DNA of 64,000 nt from Mesorhizobium sp. M7A.F.Ca.US.008.03.1.1 (GTDB lineage Bacteria > Pseudomonadota > Alphaproteobacteria > Rhizobiales > Rhizobiaceae). The notes below the pieces were generated by a model. It searched no databases. It was given only the letters and a program-made list of their open reading frames with translations, and was not told where the DNA came from. The translations under genes and the position numbers were made by a program. The stretch is taken from contig NZ_RZRU01000002.1 of NCBI RefSeq assembly GCF_003997495.1, positions 310,001 through 374,000 on the forward strand. The letters run 5' to 3'. Below are positions 34,491 through 42,983 of this stretch, in pieces (position 1 is the first letter of the stretch; every line of letters begins with the position of its first letter).

Positions 34491-34774
34491 ATGCCTCGCA
34501 ACGGATTCCCCCGAAGCGAAAGCCGTGATCGCACGTGCGGCCGTCTTGTCGAATGTCGGCCTGACCGAGTTCGTTACGCGCTCCGCACTGCGTGACGCCC
34601 AGGCTGCGATCGAACGCGCGGAACATTCTTGCACTGTCAGAACGGGACAGTCTGCGCGTCCTCGACCTGCTTGAAAACCCGCCCTCCCCGACCAACCGCC
34701 TTATCCGCGCGTCAAAGCCATCAAAGCGGTGGCGCGCCGCTGTCCCTAGTCCTGCCTTTCGCCGCGATCGCTAA
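34491..34774 (+). pseudogene. DUF1778 (TacA-like) antitoxin remnant, frameshifted
   Basis: From the ATG at 34491 (with AGGAAATAG before it) the frame shows only MPRNG, then shifts. A second frame gives DSPEAKAVIARAAVLSNVG and TEFVTRSALRDAQAAIERAE, and a third gives LALSERDSLRVLDLLENPP. Together these form the DUF1778 antitoxin pattern in order but in three frames, so at least two indels disrupt it. The usual GNAT toxin gene (TacT) is not present downstream. It is a degraded toxin-antitoxin locus. Confidence 0.75.
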
Positions 34775-34807
34775 GGCAATAGCTGCATTCTGAACGCCTG
34801 CCACAAG

Positions 34808-35557
34808 CTACAGAATACCGTCACCCATGAGATAGCCCCCCAGCGCCAGCAACCCCACGAAGAATACCGCGCGGAAGGTCTCAACGCTCATCGTCTGGCG
34901 CAGCGCCTGGCCGGCGAACATGCCGGCCAGCGCCGGCGCGAGGGCTGCGACCGACCCCACCAGTTGCGCGCTCGGCGACGCCAGGGCGCCGGTCCTGAAC
35001 AGTCCGATGGCGAGCGCTGCCGTCGACACGGTGAAGGACAGGCCGAGCGCCTGGATCAGGTCTTCCCTGCCCAGCCGCAGCGATTGCAGATAGGGCACCG
35101 CCGGGATGACGAAGACGCCGGTGGCGCCGGTGACCAGTCCGGTTGCCACCCCGACCAGCGGTGACAGCAAGGCTTCGTGGCGCACCGACGTGGTGAAGCC
35201 GGCTTTGGCGAGGCCGAGGATCGCATAAAGCACCAGTGCGGCGCCCAGCCCGGCCGAAGCCGCGCCCGTATGCGTGCCGGTCAGCAGGCCGGCGCCGGCA
35301 ACGGTGCCGAGCATCACGCCGGCCATCATCGTCCACAGCCGCTTGCACAGGCGGCCGAAGGAGGGGCCGGTCAGCAATTGCCAGAGATTGGTGACCAGCG
35401 ACGGGATCAGCAGCAGTGCCGCGGCCTGCGCTGGCGGCATCGTCACCGCCAGCAGGCCCATCGCAACGGTCGGCAGCCCCATGCCGACGACGCCCTTGAC
35501 GAAGCCGGCGGCGAGGAAGACGACGCAGATCCAGGCGAGGACGCCGGCGCTCAGCAT
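34808..35557 (-). CDS. TSUP family transporter (TauE/SafE-like)
   Basis: A 249-residue membrane protein with about eight helices. It starts LAWICVVFLAAGFVKGVVGMGLPTVAMGLL, the TauE/SafE first-repeat motif with the Gly-rich GxGxP, and repeats it in the second half (GVATGLVTGATGVFVIPAVPYLQ). Such proteins move sulfite, taurine-derived sulfonates or other organic anions. It is divergent from a LysR regulator, with a small unclear frame between. The substrate is not known. Confidence 0.9.
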   Translation of the reverse strand: MLSAGVLAWICVVFLAAGFVKGVVGMGLPTVAMGLLAVTMPPAQAAALLLIPSLVTNLWQLLTGPSFGRLCKRLWTMMAGVMLGTVAGAGLLTGTHTGAASAGLGAALVLYAILGLAKAGFTTSVRHEALLSPLVGVATGLVTGATGVFVIPAVPYLQSLRLGREDLIQALGLSFTVSTAALAIGLFRTGALASPSAQLVGSVAALAPALAGMFAGQALRQTMSVETFRAVFFVGLLALGGYLMGDGIL

Positions 35558-35578
35558 GATGGTATCTTCAGGGCCGGA

Positions 35579-35787
35579 TCAGTCATGCAGCAGCATATCG
35601 GTTGCGTCGGCATCCGGGCTGGCGGCCTTTGCCGGCGCCGCATCGCGGTTGGTGGATACGACCGTCGCCGCGTATCCCCGCAGGCCTGATTCTGCTCTTG
35701 CCATGGCAAGGCCCGCCACGGCAATGGCCAACACGATCGCCGTGCTTTCAAGAATGCCGAGCCGCCTGATGTCCGTTCGTTCATCAC
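35579..35787 (-). other. Possible small exported protein gene, start and frame unresolved
   Basis: The frame ending at 35579 reads IRRLGILESTAIVLAIAVAGL, then ARAESGLRGYAATVVS to LLHD and a stop. That looks like a short protein with an N-terminal hydrophobic segment. Its best start, ATG at 35787 behind AAGGAG, is one base out of frame, and the nearest in-frame GTG (35734) lacks the charged N-terminus. It may be a frameshifted gene or no gene. It would be 22 bases before the TSUP gene in the same direction. Confidence 0.3.
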
Positions 35788-35922
35788 AATTCTCCTTGGA
35801 AACTGTTTGACGAAGATCCCGGCCGATCACAATGTGGACGTTGCGCTGCCAGCCTTCGGCCAAGACGAAGGCTGGAGGGCCGACCGCCTTCCCGGGCGCC
35901 GAATATTCGCAGGAGCAAAACA

Positions 35923-36795
35923 ATGCGCTTCGATCTGGTCGATCTCAGGCTGTTCCTGCTGGTGGCCGAACGTGGCAGCATCACCCATGGCGCCGAGCTT
36001 GCCGGGCTGGCCCTGGCCTCGGCCAGCGCCCGCATCAAGGGCATGGAGGAGCGGCTCGGCGCACCGCTGCTGGAGCGCCGCCGCCGTGGCGTGGTGCCGA
36101 CGGCCGCCGGCCAGGCGCTGCTGCATCATGCGCGTGCCGTACAGAACCAGGTCGAGGCGATGGCCGGCGACCTCGCCGCCTATGCCGATGGCCTTCGCGC
36201 CCGCGTGCGGCTGATGGCCAACACCGCCGCCACCAGCGAGCTTCTGTCCAGAATCCTGCCCGCCTTCCTGGTCTCGCACCCCCGGATCGACATCGATCTC
36301 GACGAGCGCCCCAGCCACGAGATCGCGCAAGCCGTGGCCAGCGGCGCCGCCGATCTCGGCATCGCCGCCACCTGGGCCGGCCTGTCGCATCTCGAGCAGA
36401 AACCGTTCTTCATCGACCGGCTGGTGGTGATCGCCGCGCGGAACTGGCCAGGCCTCGAAGGCCGCACCACCAACCTCGCTGAGGTTCTCGGCGAATCCTT
36501 CGTTGGCCTCGGCGCCGGCCATGCGCTGCAGGAGCACATCGCCCGCCAAGCCGCCCGCCTCGGCGGCCATCTGCATTTTCGCATCCGTGTGCCTGGACTC
36601 GACAATGTCTGCGGGCTGGTCGCGCAAGGTGCGGGCATCGCCATCGTGCCGGAAAGTGCCGCCCGCCGCTCGGCGCGGACACTGCGCACATTGCGGCTGA
36701 CCGACGACTGGGCGACGCGCCAGCTCAACCTCTGCGCCCGCCGCTTCGACGAGCTGACGCCACAGGCGAAGCTGCTGGCCGCCGCGCTGGTCTGA
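35923..36795 (+). CDS. LysR-family transcriptional regulator
   Basis: A 290-residue LysR protein: helix-turn-helix in about 1-60 (DLRLFLLVAERGSITHGAEL, then ASARIKGMEERLGAPL) and a periplasmic-binding-like effector domain from about 90. The ATG at 35923 is preceded by AGGAG. It is divergent from the TSUP transporter gene, which it probably controls. The inducer is unknown. Confidence 0.92.
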   Translation: MRFDLVDLRLFLLVAERGSITHGAELAGLALASASARIKGMEERLGAPLLERRRRGVVPTAAGQALLHHARAVQNQVEAMAGDLAAYADGLRARVRLMANTAATSELLSRILPAFLVSHPRIDIDLDERPSHEIAQAVASGAADLGIAATWAGLSHLEQKPFFIDRLVVIAARNWPGLEGRTTNLAEVLGESFVGLGAGHALQEHIARQAARLGGHLHFRIRVPGLDNVCGLVAQGAGIAIVPESAARRSARTLRTLRLTDDWATRQLNLCARRFDELTPQAKLLAAALV

Positions 36796-36873
36796 GCCCT
36801 GACAGCGACCATCCCCAGCAGCGCTGAATCATTGCCTTGCATTTCAAATATTCGTGACGTAGCTTGTTTGCAC

Positions 36874-36894
36874 ATTGGCAAAAAAATCGCCAAT
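36874..36894. promoter_or_regulatory. Dyad ATTGGC-N9-GCCAAT before the Lrp gene
   Basis: Perfect six-base arms at 36874-36879 and 36889-36894. It lies 14 bases before the GTG start of the Lrp/AsnC gene, a usual place for autoregulation. It overlaps the alternative TTG start at 36875, which argues for the GTG start. Confidence 0.45.
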
Positions 36895-36907
36895 CTTTTT
36901 TCCTTTT

Positions 36908-37423
36908 GTGAAAGACGAGACTTTGCGGGAACATCTCGATCTGACCGATCGGCGGCTGGTCAAACAGCTGTCGCAGGATGCACAGCCGGGGATCAACCGC
37001 CTCGCCGAGATCTTGGCGATTTCGGTGCCGACGGTGCGCACGCGGCTGCGCAACCTGCTTGACCGCAACCTGGTCAAGATCGTCGGACTGCTGAATCTGA
37101 CCGAGCGGCCCGAACTAATCTCGGCCATTGTCGGCATCAACGCACAGGGGCGCGGCCGGGCTCGCGAACTGGCGCAGCGCATTGCCGAACTGCCCTTCGT
37201 CAACTCGGCCTCGGTGGTCACCGGGCGCTTCGACATCATCGTCGACGTGACGGTGGCCGGCGACGTCGCCGACCTCTACCGCGTTACCAGCGAGTTGATC
37301 CCGGGCGCCGGCGAGCCAGGCGAAGTCGTGCGCAGCGAAACCTTCGTCGTCATGGCGTCCTGCAACAAATGGGTCAGCCTGCCGGAAGGCTGCTGGTCGG
37401 ACGACCGCAAGGAGCCGGCATGA
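36908..37423 (+). CDS. Lrp/AsnC-family transcriptional regulator
   Basis: 171 residues from the GTG at 36908. The TTG at 36875 would add 11 residues. Neither has a clear ribosome binding site, but the GTG places LDLTDRRLVKQL near the N-terminus, as usual. The helix-turn-helix (about 20-60) contains NRLAEILAISVPTVRTRLRNL. The C-terminal ligand-binding domain has the usual alpha/beta pattern and a VTGRFDIIVDVTVAGDVADL segment. It starts an operon with a saccharopine dehydrogenase-like gene (ATGA overlap) and an amino acid transporter, so it probably senses the amino acid they handle. Confidence 0.88.
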   Translation: MKDETLREHLDLTDRRLVKQLSQDAQPGINRLAEILAISVPTVRTRLRNLLDRNLVKIVGLLNLTERPELISAIVGINAQGRGRARELAQRIAELPFVNSASVVTGRFDIIVDVTVAGDVADLYRVTSELIPGAGEPGEVVRSETFVVMASCNKWVSLPEGCWSDDRKEPA

Positions 37424-38583
37424 AGATCGCGGTACTCGGCGGCCTCGGCCTGCAAGGCCGGGCGGCAATCGCCGACCTAGTCGCCAGCGACGGCGTCGAG
37501 GAAATCGTCTGCGTGGACACCGCGCCGGATGGCCCGGCCCGGCTTGCCGGCCTGACCGATCTTGCCCGTGTGCGCTTCGTCGTGCCTGAGGGCGCGATCG
37601 GACCGGCGCTGGCCAGTGTGCTTGGTGATGTTGACGCCGCCATCGACCTGTTGCCGCAGCCGCTGATGCGCGAGGCGGTGCAGGCCGCGATCGCCACCCG
37701 CACACCGCTGGTCACCACGAATTACGCCAAGTCGATCACCGACCTGGCCCCGGCCGCCGAACGGACCGGTGTCTCGATCATGACTGAATGCGGGCTCGAC
37801 CCCGGCATCGACCTCGTGCTCTACGCGCGCGCCGCCAGGCAGTTCGATTCGATTTCTTCGATCGATTCCTATTGCGGCGGCATCCCCGAACCGAAGGCGA
37901 TGGCCAAGCCGCTGTGCTACAAGGTGAGCTGGAATTTCGACATGGTCCTGGTCAGCCAGAACCGCGACAGCGTGATGATCGAGGACGGAAAACGCGTCGC
38001 GGTGCCGGCCGGCCAGCAGCACGACAACCCCTTCATCCATGAGATCGAGGTCGCCGGCCTCGGCAGGCTCGAAGCCTTCCCCAATGGCGACGCGCTGCAC
38101 TATGTCGAGATGCTGGACGCCGCAAAAGGGTTGCGCCGCTCCGGCCGCTACACGCTGCGCTGGCCGGGGTGGTCGGCCTTCTGGGCGCCGCTGAAGGAGC
38201 TTGGTTTCCTCTCTGAGGACAAGGTGCCCGGCACCTCCAACAGCCCGCGCGAATTCCTCGGCCGGCTGCTCGGCCCGCAACTGCAATATGGCCCCGGCGA
38301 AAAGGATCTTTGCGTAATGCGCAATGTCTTCTCCGGCCTCGAAGGCGGCCGCACCAAAACAGTGACGTCGGACCTGATCATCGAACGCGATCTCGTTTCC
38401 GGCCTGTTCGGCATGAGCCTCGGTGTCGGCTATCCCGCAAGCATCGTGGCGCAGATGCTGGCGCGCGGCGAGATCACCAGACCTGGCCTGCTCAACCCGC
38501 TGCTGGATGTGCCCGACATCAGGTTCTTCGATGAGCTGGCCAAGCGTGGCATCACGGTTTCCGAGACGGTGGCACGGGACTGA
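37420..38583 (+). CDS. Saccharopine dehydrogenase-like protein (amino acid dehydrogenase)
   Basis: A 387-residue protein beginning MKIAVLGGLGLQGRAAIADL, the GxGxxG NAD(P) motif of the saccharopine dehydrogenase NADP-binding family. The C-terminal half (about 130-387) matches the catalytic domain pattern, starting GLDPGIDLVLYARAARQFD and with the HYVEMLDAAKGL segment. The gene overlaps the Lrp stop (ATGA) and is followed by transporter genes. In this context a lysine 6-dehydrogenase or related amino acid dehydrogenase is plausible. The reaction itself cannot be read from sequence. Confidence 0.85.
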   Translation: MKIAVLGGLGLQGRAAIADLVASDGVEEIVCVDTAPDGPARLAGLTDLARVRFVVPEGAIGPALASVLGDVDAAIDLLPQPLMREAVQAAIATRTPLVTTNYAKSITDLAPAAERTGVSIMTECGLDPGIDLVLYARAARQFDSISSIDSYCGGIPEPKAMAKPLCYKVSWNFDMVLVSQNRDSVMIEDGKRVAVPAGQQHDNPFIHEIEVAGLGRLEAFPNGDALHYVEMLDAAKGLRRSGRYTLRWPGWSAFWAPLKELGFLSEDKVPGTSNSPREFLGRLLGPQLQYGPGEKDLCVMRNVFSGLEGGRTKTVTSDLIIERDLVSGLFGMSLGVGYPASIVAQMLARGEITRPGLLNPLLDVPDIRFFDELAKRGITVSETVARD

Positions 38584-38696
38584 GGAGAAAAGATTTTCGA
38601 ACGGTGGCTGCCGCCGGCAACGGCGCTGCCGCTCAAAAAGCACCCCCCAGGGGTGAAACAACAACGTGGAACAATAAAACAAGGAGGAATACCGAA

Positions 38697-39485
38697 ATGA
38701 AGATTGCCAGACTTTTCATCGCCGGACTTGCGCTTGCCGGCCTCACCGCCGCGGCCAGTGCCGGAACGCTCGACGATATCACCAAGCGCGGCGAGTTGCG
38801 CGTTGCGGTGCAAACCCAGGGACCGCCCTTCTCGCTGGTCGGCGCCAATGGCGAACGCACCGGCAGTTCGGTGGAACTTGCTGAACTGATGGCCAAGGAA
38901 ATGGGCGTCAAGATCACCTTCCTCGACTTCGACTGGGACGGCCTGATCCCGGCACTGCTGTCGGGCAAGGCCGACCTCTTGGTCGCCGACATGACGCCGA
39001 CGCTGGCGCGCGGCATGAAGGTCGCGTTCACCACGCCTTACATGTACACGGGCAGCACCGTCTTCACCAAGGCCGACAGCAAGTTCAAGACCACCGAGGA
39101 CTGCAAGGCCAAGGGCACCAAGATCGCCGTGCTGCTCGGCGCCACCGGCGAAAAGGAAGCCAAGAACGCTTTCCCCGACGCCGACATCAAGAGCTACAAG
39201 GGCGGCGGTCCGCTGCTGCTCGACGCCGTCAACAACGGCCAGGCCGATTGCGGCGTCAACGACGTCTCGGCGGTCAAGGGCCAGTCGACCGCCTATCCGG
39301 CCGGCAGCTTCACCATCATGCCGGACCTTCTGTCGAAGGAGCCGCTTGCCTTCGCCACCCGCTATGACGAGCCGGACCTGTTGATCTGGATGAATCTGTT
39401 CCTCAACCAGGTCACCATCGACGGCCGCCTGCAGAAGAACCTCGACTACTGGGTCAATTCCGACGCCTGGAAGAAGGATCACTAA
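38697..39485 (+). CDS. Polar amino acid ABC transporter substrate-binding protein
   Basis: A 262-residue protein with AAGGAGG upstream of the ATG at 38697. The signal peptide (MKIARLFIAGLALAGL) is cleaved near ASAGT. The mature part has the family-3 solute-binding pattern: GTLDDITKRGELRVAV near the start, DMTPTLARGMKVAFTTPY in the middle. Three Cys are present. It is the third gene of the Lrp operon. The ligand is probably the amino acid degraded by the neighbouring dehydrogenase. Confidence 0.93.
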   Translation: MKIARLFIAGLALAGLTAAASAGTLDDITKRGELRVAVQTQGPPFSLVGANGERTGSSVELAELMAKEMGVKITFLDFDWDGLIPALLSGKADLLVADMTPTLARGMKVAFTTPYMYTGSTVFTKADSKFKTTEDCKAKGTKIAVLLGATGEKEAKNAFPDADIKSYKGGGPLLLDAVNNGQADCGVNDVSAVKGQSTAYPAGSFTIMPDLLSKEPLAFATRYDEPDLLIWMNLFLNQVTIDGRLQKNLDYWVNSDAWKKDH

Positions 39486-39486
39486 G

Positions 39487-39580
39487 GAATTAGCGAGTAG
39501 GAAGTAGCGAGTAGCGAATGGCCGTTCCGGCCATACTTTGCCGCTCCCTAATTCCCTACTCGCTATTCGCCCTTCCCGTG
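39487..39580. repeat. Short repeats TAGCGAGTAG/CTACTCGCTA between transporter genes
   Basis: TAGCGAGTAG occurs twice in the left part and its complement CTACTCGCTA once at the right, with ATGGCC-GTTCC-GGCCAT in between. The block can fold into a hairpin and separates the binding-protein gene from the permeases, which often lowers downstream expression. I recall similar blocks between Mesorhizobium genes. Confidence 0.6.
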
Positions 39581-39602
39581 CTCTGGGGATTTTCACCCAA
39601 CG

Positions 39603-40274
39603 ATGCTCGAAAATTTCAGCTTCCGCACCATCGTCGAATACCTGCCGCTGTTCGGACAGGGCCTGGTCACGACCGTCTGGCTGTCGGCGCTGTCCTTTGT
39701 CGGCGCGCTCATCGTCGGCATCGTGCTGTGCGCCATGAACCTGCAGCGCGGCTGGCTGTTTCGCGTGCCGGCCAAGGCCTATATCGATGCCGTGCGCGCC
39801 ACGCCCTTGCTGGCGCAGCTCTATTTCCTCTATTTCGGCTTGCCCCGGCTCGGCTTCGTCCTGCCTGAGTTGGTCGTCGGCATCCTGGCGTTGTCGCTCA
39901 ACAGCGGCGCCTATATCGCTGAAATCATTCGCGCCGGCATCCTGTCGATCCCGCGCGGCCAGGTCGAGGCCAGCGTCGCCTCGGGCATGACCTATGTCCA
40001 GCGCATGCGCCTTGTCGTCCTGCCGCAAGCCTTCAAGGTGACGATCCCGCCGCTGCTTGGCCAGGCGATCGTGCTGGTCAAGGATTCCGCCCTTCTGTCG
40101 CTGATCTCGGTTTCCGAACTGACACGCGCCGGCCAATTGCTCGCCTCCGACCGCTTCATGCCGGCGGAAGGTTTCCTCACCATCGCCGCCTTCTACCTGC
40201 TGCTCTATTACGGCCTGAAAGGACTGGCTGGCCTCTCCAGCCGCTGGCTCGGCACAGCGGGGGCGCGGACATGA
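39603..40274 (+). CDS. Amino acid ABC transporter permease (HisM/QM type)
   Basis: A 223-residue permease with five membrane helices. The EAA-like loop reads [25 protein letters not shown], typical of HisMQ/GlnP proteins, and an early [21 protein letters not shown] is the usual N-terminal signature. It overlaps the next permease gene by ATGA. It forms a heterodimer with it. Confidence 0.93.
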   Translation: MLENFSFRTIVEYLPLFGQGLVTTVWLSALSFVGALIVGIVLCAMNLQRGWLFRVPAKAYIDAVRATPLLAQLYFLYFGLPRLGFVLPELVVGILALSLNSGAYIAEIIRAGILSIPRGQVEASVASGMTYVQRMRLVVLPQAFKVTIPPLLGQAIVLVKDSALLSLISVSELTRAGQLLASDRFMPAEGFLTIAAFYLLLYYGLKGLAGLSSRWLGTAGART

Positions 40275-40945
40275 TCTGGCAACAGCTGCAAAGCCTCGCC
40301 GGCTCCTATCCGCTGGCCCTGCGCGGCCTCGGCATGACCGTGGTGCTGTCGCTGATCAGCCTGGTGCTCGGCACCTTGCTCGGCTTCGGCCTCGGCATCC
40401 TGCGCACCGGCGGCAACCGGCTGATCTCGGGCTTGATCGGGGCCTGGGTCGACCTGATCCGCGGCACGCCATTCCTGGTGCAGATCTTCCTGATCTTCTT
40501 CATCCTGCCGGAGTTCGGCATCGAGCTCGACGCCTTCACCGCCGGCATTATCGCGTTGACCAATCTGGCCGCCTGCTTCATCTGCGAGATCGTCGTCGCC
40601 GGCATCCGCTCGGTGCCGACCGGCCAGGTCGAGGCGGCACTCGCGTCCGGCCTGTCGCGCTGGCAGCGCATGCGCCAGGTGGTGCTGCCGCAGGCGATGC
40701 GCATCGTGCTGCCGCCGCTGGTCGGGCAATATGTGCTGCTGATCAAGGATTCTTCCGTTGTCTCCGCCATCGGCCTCACCGACCTCACCCGCGTCGGCTG
40801 GCTGGTGGTGCAGCGTGTGCCCAACGGCCTCCTGGTCTTCTTCCTCGTCGGCGTCGGCTATTTCATCGTCTGCTATCCCTTGATCATGCTGGCCCGCCGG
40901 CTCGAACGCCGCATGGGTGCCGCACATGGCGAGGTACAGTTGTGA
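40271..40945 (+). CDS. Amino acid ABC transporter permease, second subunit
   Basis: A 224-residue permease of the same family, with the loop [24 protein letters not shown] and the N-terminal block [19 protein letters not shown]. It overlaps the ATPase gene start by four bases (GTGA). It forms the second half of the permease pair. No odd features. Confidence 0.93.
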   Translation: MIWQQLQSLAGSYPLALRGLGMTVVLSLISLVLGTLLGFGLGILRTGGNRLISGLIGAWVDLIRGTPFLVQIFLIFFILPEFGIELDAFTAGIIALTNLAACFICEIVVAGIRSVPTGQVEAALASGLSRWQRMRQVVLPQAMRIVLPPLVGQYVLLIKDSSVVSAIGLTDLTRVGWLVVQRVPNGLLVFFLVGVGYFIVCYPLIMLARRLERRMGAAHGEVQL

Positions 40946-41730
40946 CAGCCAATCCCAAAGGGCCAACCGCCATGACCAAAACCGGCATGACCAAAACCGG
41001 CATGATCGACTTTCGCGGCGTCAACAAATGGTTCGGCTCGCTCAATGTGCTGAAGGACATCACGCTCAGCGTCGAACCGAAAGAAGTGGTCGTCGTCTGC
41101 GGCCCGAGCGGCTCCGGCAAGAGCACGCTGATCCGCTGCGTCAACGGCCTGGAGGCGATCAAGGACGGCGATCTCGTCGTCGATGGCCAGCGCCTTGGCG
41201 ACCCCGCCACCAACATGACGCAGCTGCGCACCGAGATCGGCTTCGTCTTCCAGTCGTTCAACCTCTACCCGCACAAGACCGCGCTCGAAAACGTCACGCT
41301 CGCCCCCATCCATGTCCGGAAGATCCCGCGCGCTGAAGCTGAAAAAGCAGGCCGCGAACTGCTGGCCAAGGTCGGGCTTGCCGACAAGGTCAACGCCTAT
41401 CCGGCACAGCTCTCCGGCGGCCAGCAGCAGCGCGTGGCGATCGCGCGTTGCCTGGGCATGCGGCCCAAGATCATGCTGTTCGACGAGCCGACCTCGGCAC
41501 TCGACCCCGAGATGATTTCCGAAGTGCTCGACGTCATGGTCGCGGTTGCCGAGGAAGGCATGACCATGATGGTGGTAACCCACGAAATGGGCTTTGCCCG
41601 CAAGGTCGCCCAGCGCGTGGTGTTCATGGACGCCGGCGCCATCGTCGAAAGCGGCACGCCGGAAGAATTCTTCTCGCACCCGAAGACCGACCGCAGCCGC
41701 GCTTTCCTGAGCAAGATTCTGCGGCACTGA
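40942..41730 (+). CDS. Amino acid ABC transporter ATP-binding protein
   Basis: A 262-residue ATPase with Walker [10 protein letters not shown] near residue 55, the Q-loop [11 protein letters not shown], signature [15 protein letters not shown] and Walker [13 protein letters not shown]. The GTG at 40942 overlaps the permease stop. Two in-frame ATGs follow inside a 15-bp tandem duplication, so the N-terminus reads [14 protein letters not shown] and the true start is uncertain. It completes the Lrp-saccharopine-dehydrogenase transporter operon. Confidence 0.93.
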   Translation: MTANPKGPTAMTKTGMTKTGMIDFRGVNKWFGSLNVLKDITLSVEPKEVVVVCGPSGSGKSTLIRCVNGLEAIKDGDLVVDGQRLGDPATNMTQLRTEIGFVFQSFNLYPHKTALENVTLAPIHVRKIPRAEAEKAGRELLAKVGLADKVNAYPAQLSGGQQQRVAIARCLGMRPKIMLFDEPTSALDPEMISEVLDVMVAVAEEGMTMMVVTHEMGFARKVAQRVVFMDAGAIVESGTPEEFFSHPKTDRSRAFLSKILRH

Positions 41731-41741
41731 AGCAGGGTCGG

Positions 41742-42983
41742 TCAGGTCGCCTCTTCCGGGCTGCCGCCAATCGCGAACGCGACCCGGCCAGCGCGCCGTC
41801 TCAAAAGCGCGATGGCGAGGAAAGCGATGACGCCGCTCGCCGCGACGACCGCCAGCACCCATAGCGAATTGGCGACGGATGTCCGCGCCATCATGAACGC
41901 GAGCGCGAACGGCGCGAAGGCCGAGGTAAACTGACGGGCAGCGCTCGCCCAGCCGAGCCGCGCACCGTAGCCCTCGCGGCCGAAGAGTTCGAGCGGCAAG
42001 GTGCCGCCGACGATGCTGGTGAGGCCGGAACCGAGGCCGAACAAGAACACGAACAGGAAGGCGCCGGGCAGCCATGGCGTGGTCAGCAGCAGCGCGCACA
42101 GCCCGGCCGTGAGCAGCAAGGCTGCGATGACGGCAAGGTGCGTCTGCTGCAGGCGCCCGCCAAACAACATGTTGATCAACCGGCTGGCGACCTGCGCCGG
42201 CCCGAACAGCGTCGAGACGAAGAGGCCGGCGGTGCCGAGCCCAAGGGCCGCCGTCAGCGGCACCATGTGGATGAGGATCGCCGACAGCACGAAGCCCTCG
42301 GTGGCGAACCCCGCCAGCATGAGCAGGAACGCGGCCCGGCTGCGCCGCGCATCGAGCGGCGCGCCCGCTTCATGGGACGACCCGCGCTCTTGGCTCGCGG
42401 CCGTCACGTGACGGCTCGACAGGCGCATCATCCAGGCGTGGATCGGTAGGCAGAGCCCGAGATTGAGCGCGGCGAACAAGAGATAGACCTCGCGCCATGT
42501 CAGCTGCGCATGCAGCGCCGAGGTCAGCGGCCAGAACAGGGTCGAGGCGAACCCGGCGATCAGCGTCAGATGGGTGATGCTGCGCTGCGGTCGGGGAACG
42601 CCGATCTGCACGATCGCAACGAAGGCCGCGCTGTAGAGGACGAAGCTGGAGGCCAGTTCCATCGCCAGCAGTGCCAGGACGAAGGTCACGCGGCCGGGCG
42701 CGACGGCGCACAGCGCCAGCGCCATCGCGGCCGCGACCGAGCCGACGGCCATCATGCGGCCGGCGCCGAAGCGGTCGGCCCACCGCCCGGCAGTCGGCGC
42801 GAACAGGCTGCCGGCAAACAGCGAGGCGGACAGGGCTGCGAATACCCAGCCTTCCGTCAGGCCGAACTCCTTGGCCATTGCCGGCGCCAGGATCGAGAAG
42901 CTGTAATAGAGCGTGCCGTAGCCGATGATCTGGGTCAGCCCAAGCGCCCAGATCGCCTTGCGCAGGACGGATCGGTCAGGCAT
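41742..42983 (-). CDS. MFS transporter of the arsenic operon (ArsK-like candidate)
   Basis: 413 residues from the ATG at 42983 with twelve hydrophobic segments, starting LRKAIWALGLTQIIGYGTLYYSF. The RWADRFGAGR loop between helices 2 and 3 matches the MFS signature. It overlaps the arsenic-operon flavoprotein gene by eight bases, so it is translationally coupled to it. MFS pumps for arsenite and organoarsenicals (ArsK, ArsJ) occur in such operons. This could be one, but the substrate is inferred from context only. Confidence 0.85.
   Translation of the reverse strand: MPDRSVLRKAIWALGLTQIIGYGTLYYSFSILAPAMAKEFGLTEGWVFAALSASLFAGSLFAPTAGRWADRFGAGRMMAVGSVAAAMALALCAVAPGRVTFVLALLAMELASSFVLYSAAFVAIVQIGVPRPQRSITHLTLIAGFASTLFWPLTSALHAQLTWREVYLLFAALNLGLCLPIHAWMMRLSSRHVTAASQERGSSHEAGAPLDARRSRAAFLLMLAGFATEGFVLSAILIHMVPLTAALGLGTAGLFVSTLFGPAQVASRLINMLFGGRLQQTHLAVIAALLLTAGLCALLLTTPWLPGAFLFVFLFGLGSGLTSIVGGTLPLELFGREGYGARLGWASAARQFTSAFAPFALAFMMARTSVANSLWVLAVVAASGVIAFLAIALLRRRAGRVAFAIGGSPEEAT

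Noticed and set aside
38430..40136. A 568-residue reverse frame opposite the amino acid transporter genes
   Set aside because: It covers four real genes on the other strand and shows no domain.
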